From Flavobacterium cellulosilyticum (GTDB lineage Bacteria; Bacteroidota; Bacteroidia; Flavobacteriales; Flavobacteriaceae), in contig NZ_SMFK01000003.1 in NCBI RefSeq assembly GCF_004349355.1, positions 341,286 through 405,285 on the forward strand: DNA of 64,000 nt, in the 5' to 3' direction. Below the pieces are notes generated by a model. The model saw only the letters and a list, made by a program, of their open reading frames with translations, ran no database searches and was not told where the DNA came from. This document shows positions 58,555 through 64,000 of the stretch, one piece after another. A program made the position numbers and the translations under genes. The stretch's first letter is position 1; the number at the start of each line of letters is the position of its first letter.

Positions 58555-59638
58555 GTATTTTTTTAAAGAATGGAGTTAATTGATCTGCCATAATTTTATG
58601 ATCGGCAATATCAGGATGTGAGCCACAACCATTGGGCTTCATCGGTTTGAATTCGAATAATGCAATATCTTTATGCAATTTATCAGTTTCAAAAGCTGCA
58701 ATTACTTTTTTCAAACAACGTAGTAAAGTCAGGTTTCTATCTCCAGAAACCATTGGACTATTTAATAAAACTATTTGTGTTTTTGGTGAATGCCTGTAAA
58801 CTGTTTTAATGAAGTTAATATAGTTTGCTACATATTTATCTTCGTTAAAAGGCAGTCTTGCTTTGTGACCGTCACCTTCAGAAAGGTCATTGGTTCCCAA
58901 ACAAATACTCACTACATCCGGTTGCAAAGCAAAATCATAGGGTTTTGAATTGTCTTTATTCAAATACAAGTTTTCATATACATCGGGCATGATAGCTTCA
59001 TTAATGTGTTCATCATTCCAGTTGCGATACATCCCGATTCCCGAAACAGAACTCAATAAAAAATCAGTTTTCAATGTTCGGGAAAGTATAGGTCCGTATG
59101 CCCAATAAGCATTGTGTTGGTCGTACCAATCGCCAGTACCACAAGGGATTTCTAAGTCATTTCCCATCCCACAAGTAATTGAATTTCCAATAAATTCAAT
59201 TTTCTTATGCATCTTCCTACTTGATTTTTTAATTTTTGCAGTAGTTCCTGCAAACAAAACGGTTCCGTTTGCTGCTTCTGTAGCTTTATAAATAGCCAAA
59301 TGATGTTTTTTGTTTTTGTTCGTTACGGCTATAGGAAAATTTTGAACACCCCCTTTTTCAATTCGGATTCTCCTAATATATTTGCCATCCAATTCTAATG
59401 CAACATAATTATGGTGTTCATAAGAATCTACACTTTGTAAACTGATTTCACAAGAAATCCCTTCAAAATCAAAAGAAACTGATGACGCTGAACCTATCAA
59501 CAGCACTTTATTATTGTCTCGCAATTCCACTCTGCCCTCATAGTGATATGAAGTACATTTATCTTCACTTTTTTGAGCAGTCGAACTAACTCCAATCACC
59601 AATAGTAAAATTAAAAGGTATTTATTTTTAAGAATCAT
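58541..59638 (-). CDS. CE2-type SGNH/GDSL carbohydrate esterase
   Basis: 365 aa with a signal peptide (ending TAQ). An N-terminal jelly-roll (about 25-135) precedes an SGNH domain with Ser in EFIGNSITCGMG, SICLGTNDLSEGD and the C-terminal His in CGSHPDIADH. The two-domain layout is that of acetyl-xylan esterases of carbohydrate esterase family 2, which may use a Ser/His dyad. It probably removes acetyl groups in the periplasm or at the surface. First gene of the minus-strand unit; a -7 box lies about 30 bp upstream. Confidence 0.87.
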   Translation of the reverse strand: MILKNKYLLILLLVIGVSSTAQKSEDKCTSYHYEGRVELRDNNKVLLIGSASSVSFDFEGISCEISLQSVDSYEHHNYVALELDGKYIRRIRIEKGGVQNFPIAVTNKNKKHHLAIYKATEAANGTVLFAGTTAKIKKSSRKMHKKIEFIGNSITCGMGNDLEIPCGTGDWYDQHNAYWAYGPILSRTLKTDFLLSSVSGIGMYRNWNDEHINEAIMPDVYENLYLNKDNSKPYDFALQPDVVSICLGTNDLSEGDGHKARLPFNEDKYVANYINFIKTVYRHSPKTQIVLLNSPMVSGDRNLTLLRCLKKVIAAFETDKLHKDIALFEFKPMKPNGCGSHPDIADHKIMADQLTPFFKKILDEK

Positions 59639-59669
59639 AATTTATTTATTAAAATAAAAACATATATCA

Positions 59670-59677
59670 CAAACTTA
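59670..59677 (-). promoter_or_regulatory. -7 box (TAAGTTTG on the minus strand) for the CE2-led operon
   Basis: TAnnTTTG match about 30 bp upstream of the CE2-type gene start on the minus strand. No clear TTG at the standard spacing, which would fit an activator-dependent promoter. Confidence 0.4.
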
Positions 59678-59731
59678 TGCTTATTTACCATATAATAAAA
59701 GTACTAAAATTGCAAATTGTGATAATATTAT

Positions 59732-59766
59732 TCCAATTGGGGGATTTTAATCCAATGTGGGATTTT
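59732..59766. promoter_or_regulatory. Tandem direct repeat, candidate regulator site
   Basis: TCCAATTGGGGGATTTT (59732-59748) is followed by TCCAATGTGGGATTTT (59751-59766), period 19 bp. It is located 55-90 bp upstream of the CE2 -7 box in a 358-bp divergent intergenic region that holds no gene. It is a plausible activator site for one or both flanking genes. Confidence 0.45.
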
Positions 59767-59996
59767 TTTCAATATATTATATCAAAAATACTGTAAAAAC
59801 TTAGAAATAGTATTTGTTAAAAAAAATCATATAACAAATAAAATAAGTGATCCTAACATAATTATAGCCATAAACTTATATGCTATTAACATGATTTTCG
59901 AAATAAAAAATTCATTTTAAGACTACCAATTGGAATTTTCTCCAACCAATCTTAAAAAAAAAAGTAGTTACTTTGTAATAAGAAAAGATAAAAAAC

Positions 59997-60983
59997 ATGA
60001 AATATAGAAGACTAGGCAAAACAAATTTAAATATTTCCGAAATAGCTCTTGGAACATGGCAAGTAGGAGGAAAATGGGGTTCGCCGTTTAATGATAAATC
60101 GGCCGATGAAATAATAAATACTGCGATTGATAACGGAGTAAACTTTATTGACACTGCTGATGTGTATGAAAACGGATTGAGTGAAACTGCTGTTGGTAGA
60201 GTAATTCGTTCCCGTTCAGAACGCATTTATGTTGCCACAAAATGTGGGAGACATATCAACCCGCATGTTAGTGAAGGCTATCAACCTAAAGTTTTACAAC
60301 AATTCGTTGAAGATAGTTTAAGAAGAACTGGGCTTGAAACTTTGGATTTAATCCAATTGCATTGTCCTCCAGGTGAGGTGTACTTCCGTCCTGAAATCTT
60401 TGAATTATTCGATCGATTGAAGGAGCAAGGAAAAATCCAAAACTTAGGTGTTAGTGTCGAAAAAGTAGATGAAGCTTTCAAAGCTATCGAATATTCTAAT
60501 GTTACCACTGTCCAACTTATCTTTAATCTTTTCCGTCAAAAACCTGCCGAATTGTTTTTCAAAGAAGCACAAAAAAAGGACATTGGAATCATTGCAAGAG
60601 TGCCTTTAGCTAGTGGACTTCTTACAGGATTGTTTGATTCTAAAACCACCTTTGACCCACAAGATCATAGAAATTTCAATCGAAATGGTGAAGCTTTCGA
60701 CAAAGGAGAAACCTTTTCAGGGATTGATTATGAATTGGGATTACAAGCTGTAGCCGCATTGAAATCTTTATTCCCTGAAACTACAAATTTGGCTCCTATT
60801 GCCTTGCAATGGATATTAAATCACCCAGAAATTAGTTGTATTATCCCGGGTGCTTCAAAAGTAAGTCATGTGCAATCCAATTTATCGATTTATGATTTAC
60901 CAAAATTATCAGCCGATAAAATTGTAGCAATGAATGAAATTTATGACGAGTATATAAAACCAAGTGTACACCCACTCTGGTAA
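59997..60983 (+). CDS. Aldo/keto reductase
   Basis: 328 aa TIM-barrel NAD(P)H oxidoreductase. The tetrad is visible: Asp and Tyr in FIDTADVYENG, Lys in VATKCGRH, His in LIQLHCPP. The C-terminal cofactor segment SCIIPGASKVSHVQSNL is intact. It is divergent from the CE2-SASA-GH3-AKR operon and shares its intergenic region, so possibly the same regulation. It is only distantly similar to the aldo/keto reductase at 53711. Substrate unknown. Confidence 0.92.
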   Translation: MKYRRLGKTNLNISEIALGTWQVGGKWGSPFNDKSADEIINTAIDNGVNFIDTADVYENGLSETAVGRVIRSRSERIYVATKCGRHINPHVSEGYQPKVLQQFVEDSLRRTGLETLDLIQLHCPPGEVYFRPEIFELFDRLKEQGKIQNLGVSVEKVDEAFKAIEYSNVTTVQLIFNLFRQKPAELFFKEAQKKDIGIIARVPLASGLLTGLFDSKTTFDPQDHRNFNRNGEAFDKGETFSGIDYELGLQAVAALKSLFPETTNLAPIALQWILNHPEISCIIPGASKVSHVQSNLSIYDLPKLSADKIVAMNEIYDEYIKPSVHPLW

Positions 60984-61172
60984 ATAAATTAGTTTATATT
61001 ATCTAAAAGGTTAACCTGTATTATTATAACACTAATGTTCAATAAATCCAACTTCATAATGATGCTTTGATCGTTATAAATATGCCGAATTATTAAATAA
61101 ATCTTATCTAGATATATTATTTTTATCTAAAACACACTCCGTATAGACAAAAACTAGACAGATAGCATTAAA

Positions 61173-61206
61173 CAAAAAACCATCCCGAATTGGGATGGTT
61201 TTGTTT
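61173..61206. terminator. Bidirectional terminator
   Basis: Eight-bp stem ACCATCCC/GGGATGGT extended by A/T pairs, with A-run before and T-run after. It serves the minus-strand repeat-protein gene (stop at 61227) and can also end the aldo/keto reductase transcript. Confidence 0.85.
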
Positions 61207-61226
61207 TAAATTATATTAAAATAGAT

Positions 61227-64000
61227 TTATTCTTTTACCAACCGTACTGTTTTTTGATTGGTACCTTGACTCACTTTAGTGAAGTAAGCCCCTGTTGGTA
61301 GTTCTTCTCCAAACTGAATCATTTGGCCAGCATCACTTTCAATGTGTTTTATAGTTCTTCCTAAAGCATCATATACCATAACGTCTACTTTTTCTTTGCT
61401 TTCCCCAAGCACTTCGAGAGTAAACTGGTATTTGGCCGGGTTAGGATAGACTAAAACGTTAAATGGAACCGGTTCAGCTGGTAACTCAATTACTTGTTTA
61501 GCAGTAACCGCTTCTGAATTTATACGAGCAGTAGGAGTTCCCAAATTAAAGCCACTATGCACTTTTAGATTTCCACCTGTAAGTTTCATTTGTTCCGTTT
61601 TAAAAGAAACCCAATTACTTGAGAAAATAATATTTGAAGGAACAGTAGGATCTGCAGTACCTTCTACCAATACAAAAGATATCATATCATTTAATCCAGG
61701 CTCGCCTTTATCCGTCATCTTAACATATAGGTATTTATTACCACCCATCGAAATTGTTGAAAGTGGATTCGTAATATCTGTTAAATTGGTTTTAGATACA
61801 TACTCAGCTGTCTGAATTTCTGGATTAGATGCATTTACACCTAATGATTGCATCGCATTCGCTTTTATTTGATAGGAATGTACAATACCATCACTTTCCA
61901 TTCTGCGGAAGATAATATTCATATTACCATTCAGGTTTTTACCTGTTTTATTAAACTTCACATTAAATCCAAAGTTCACTTTTTTACCCGATGTAGAAGC
62001 CAAAGTTCCAATTGACTGTGCTGGTACTATATAACCACCTCCAGTAATGAAGTCACCTACTGGTAAATAAACAGTAACAACTACATTATCATCCGCATTA
62101 TTTCGGATATAATAACCATTATCAACTAATATACCTACGGTAAGAAACTTATAATCAGCGCTTAAAAGATTTACTAGATAATTAAATGAAACCGTTCCAA
62201 CTTTCGTATCAGAAGGATTTAATAAGGTTGTTACAGGAATCCATCCAGAAATTGGAGCATTACTATTGTCTCTATCGACAAACATTACCTTTGCATTTCT
62301 AATATCTCCTGGATAGGCATCGTAAGCAGGATCACTAGGCGTTTGTGGGACTGAAACATCAAAGATATTAGCTCTTAGTTGAACTGTAGCATAAGTTGTG
62401 GATGAATTATCCGTTGCTTTCATCGCATCTCCAGTGTAATCTACCCTAGCATCTTCGTTGGTAATAGTTAATGAAGTTGTTGGCCCCAAGTTACTGATTA
62501 CAAAATTACTATCTACACTGTTTATAACAGCAGTAACTATTTTTGAACCAGGAGACATTTGCCCTGCTACTCCCTCTATTAAAGCATAGGTAGTTGTAGC
62601 AACTAAATCTAAACCACTTACAATAAAGTTAGCTGTACCCATTATTTGTGTACCCACTTTAAATGTAGCAGAAACTGCTGCCTGAGGACCACCCACTACT
62701 AATGGAGCTCCTCCTACTATTCTTGCTGTAAAGGTAGCTTGATCACTGTATTGAACAGTGGTTGGACCAACAGCTACTAATGAATTTGCTGGAGCTGCAT
62801 TTATTGTTAAGGCGCCATTTAGATTTGTTATAGTATAGTTCGCTAATCTACTAGCTGAATCTACTAAAGTACCTATAATTGGATATGTTGATCCTGCTAC
62901 AGTTGCATTGGCTGGATCACCAGAACTTGCTCTAGTTACAGTAATCACATCTCCAGCTACCACTCCAGTAATACTGCCACTGTAGTCCGCATTGGTTAAG
63001 GTAACACCATAAACTTTCGAACGATCTGTATTAACTACAACAATTGATGCTTTGGTTACTGTTAATGCTCCATTTGGATTTGTTATAGTATAGTTCGCTA
63101 ATCTACTAGCTGAATCTACTAAAGTACCTATAATTGGATAGTTTGATCCTACTACAGTTGCATTGGCTGGATCACCAGAACTAGCTCTAGCTACAGTAAT
63201 CACATCTCCAGCTACCACTCCTATAATACTGCCACTGTAGTCCGCATTGGTGAAAGTAACACCATACACTTTCGAACGATCTGTATTAACTACAACAATT
63301 GATGCTTTGGTTACTGTTAATACTCCATTTGGATTTGTTATAGTATAGTTCGCTAATCTACTAGTTGGATCTACCAAAGTTCCTATTATTGGATATGTTG
63401 ATCCTGCTACAGTTGCATTGGCTGGATCACCAGAACTAGCTCTTGTAACACTAATCACATCTCCCGCAACTACACCTGTAATACTGCCACTGTAGTCCGC
63501 ATTGGTGAAAGTAACACCATACACTTTCGAACGATCTGTATTAACTACAACAATTGATGCTTTGGTTACTGTTAAGGCGCCATTTAGATTTGTTATAGTA
63601 TAGTTCGCTAATCTACCAGCTGAATCTACCAAAGTTCCTATTATTGGATAGGTGGATCCTGCTACAGTTGCATTGGCTGGATCACCAGAACTTGCTCTAG
63701 CTACAGTAATCACATCTCCCGCTACTACTCCAGTAATACTGCCACTGTAGTCCGCATTGGTGAAAGTAACACCATACACTTTCGAACGATCTGTATTAAC
63801 TACAACAATTGATGCTTTGGTTACTGTTAAGGCGCCATTTGGATTTGTTATAGTATAGTTCGCTAATCTACTTGCTGAATCTACCAAAGTTCCTATTATT
63901 GAATATGTTGATCCTGCTACAGTTGCATTGGCTGGATCACCAGAACTAGCTCTTGTAACACTAATCACATCTCCCGCTACTACTCCAGTAATACTGCCAC
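61227..64000 (-). CDS. Secreted MBG-repeat protein with T9SS sorting domain (partial, 5' end outside window)
   Basis: The reading frame runs off the window edge; at least 924 aa are visible. The first part is four complete and one partial MBG-type (KVYG) beta domains of 85 aa each, almost identical to one another. A larger non-repeated beta-rich region (about 390 to 840 of the visible part) follows, with an Ig-like section and a SIGTLASTSGKKVNFGFNVKFN region. The end is a type A sorting domain (VLVYPNPAKYQFTLEVLGES, closing KTVRLVKE). It is probably a large, surface-anchored or released adhesin-like protein exported by the type IX system. The nominal start at 63968 is a GTG inside a repeat, not a real start. 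Confidence 0.88.
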   Translation of the reverse strand, partial: GSITGVVAGDVISVTRASSGDPANATVAGSTYSIIGTLVDSASRLANYTITNPNGALTVTKASIVVVNTDRSKVYGVTFTNADYSGSITGVVAGDVITVARASSGDPANATVAGSTYPIIGTLVDSAGRLANYTITNLNGALTVTKASIVVVNTDRSKVYGVTFTNADYSGSITGVVAGDVISVTRASSGDPANATVAGSTYPIIGTLVDPTSRLANYTITNPNGVLTVTKASIVVVNTDRSKVYGVTFTNADYSGSIIGVVAGDVITVARASSGDPANATVVGSNYPIIGTLVDSASRLANYTITNPNGALTVTKASIVVVNTDRSKVYGVTLTNADYSGSITGVVAGDVITVTRASSGDPANATVAGSTYPIIGTLVDSASRLANYTITNLNGALTINAAPANSLVAVGPTTVQYSDQATFTARIVGGAPLVVGGPQAAVSATFKVGTQIMGTANFIVSGLDLVATTTYALIEGVAGQMSPGSKIVTAVINSVDSNFVISNLGPTTSLTITNEDARVDYTGDAMKATDNSSTTYATVQLRANIFDVSVPQTPSDPAYDAYPGDIRNAKVMFVDRDNSNAPISGWIPVTTLLNPSDTKVGTVSFNYLVNLLSADYKFLTVGILVDNGYYIRNNADDNVVVTVYLPVGDFITGGGYIVPAQSIGTLASTSGKKVNFGFNVKFNKTGKNLNGNMNIIFRRMESDGIVHSYQIKANAMQSLGVNASNPEIQTAEYVSKTNLTDITNPLSTISMGGNKYLYVKMTDKGEPGLNDMISFVLVEGTADPTVPSNIIFSSNWVSFKTEQMKLTGGNLKVHSGFNLGTPTARINSEAVTAKQVIELPAEPVPFNVLVYPNPAKYQFTLEVLGESKEKVDVMVYDALGRTIKHIESDAGQMIQFGEELPTGAYFTKVSQGTNQKTVRLVKE
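62819..64000 (-). repeat. 255-bp tandem repeats encoding MBG domains
   Basis: A fixed landmark (GATGCTTTGG) recurs at 63046, 63301, 63556 and 63811, exactly 255 bp apart (85 codons). Copies differ at only a few bases, many silent. The array continues beyond the window. Confidence 0.92.

Noticed and set aside
62819..64000. CRISPR-like array
   Set aside because: The repeat unit is 255 bp, fully coding and without spacers; it encodes MBG domains.

Overview
The window is AT-rich DNA of a member of the Bacteroidota, most likely a Flavobacterium or close relative. The evidence is the rpsF-rpsR-rplI block, SusC/SusD pairs, C-terminal type IX secretion (T9SS) sorting domains, propeller/Y_Y_Y regulators, TAnnTTTG promoter boxes and a tmRNA whose tag reads GEGNYALAA.

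Layout. (1) 0.4-10 kb is mostly core genome: ligA, a conserved small protein, rplI/rpsR/rpsF, a LytTR response regulator, priA, a DUF2147 protein, a YihY-type membrane protein and nadC. (2) 10-14.5 kb holds a cation/proton antiporter and a secreted family-1 pectate lyase with a T9SS tail. (3) 14.9-25.7 kb holds a LytTR response regulator and a TPR/HisKA_2 sensor kinase. They are followed by a ten-gene unit of mostly exported small-molecule-type folds: dimeric alpha/beta-barrel proteins, NTF2-like proteins, an SDR reductase, an intradiol-dioxygenase-like protein, a frameshifted VOC protein and an O-methyltransferase. I recognise no described pathway here, and it is the best candidate for an undescribed system. 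(4) 25.9-31.6 kb holds a DUF1624 membrane protein and a large propeller hybrid histidine kinase.

(5) 31.7-49.4 kb is a polysaccharide utilisation locus on the minus strand. SusC, SusD, a LamG-type surface lipoprotein, a GH144-like enzyme, an esterase and a GH3 form one unit. GH97 and GH43 form a second unit, ending in a decayed M28 peptidase copy. A propeller/LuxR-type regulator lies upstream of susC. GH144 plus GH3 suggests a beta-glucan, possibly beta-1,2-glucan. (6) 49.5-53.7 kb holds a saccharopine-dehydrogenase-like enzyme, a beta-lactamase-fold serine hydrolase, ssrA, and a ~1 kb stretch with a broken small gene and short repeats. (7) 53.7-61 kb is a second carbohydrate unit: CE2-type esterase, sialate-O-acetylesterase-type protein, GH3 and aldo/keto reductase, with a divergent aldo/keto reductase. 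A structured, GC-richer intergenic element interrupts it. (8) 61.2 kb to the window edge is the C-terminal part of a secreted MBG-repeat protein with near-identical 255-bp tandem repeats.

All functions are read from sequence motifs and family knowledge; no database search was run. Several starts were moved from the longest open frame to an internal ATG. In three genes the longest frame began on the TTG inside a TATATTTG promoter box.
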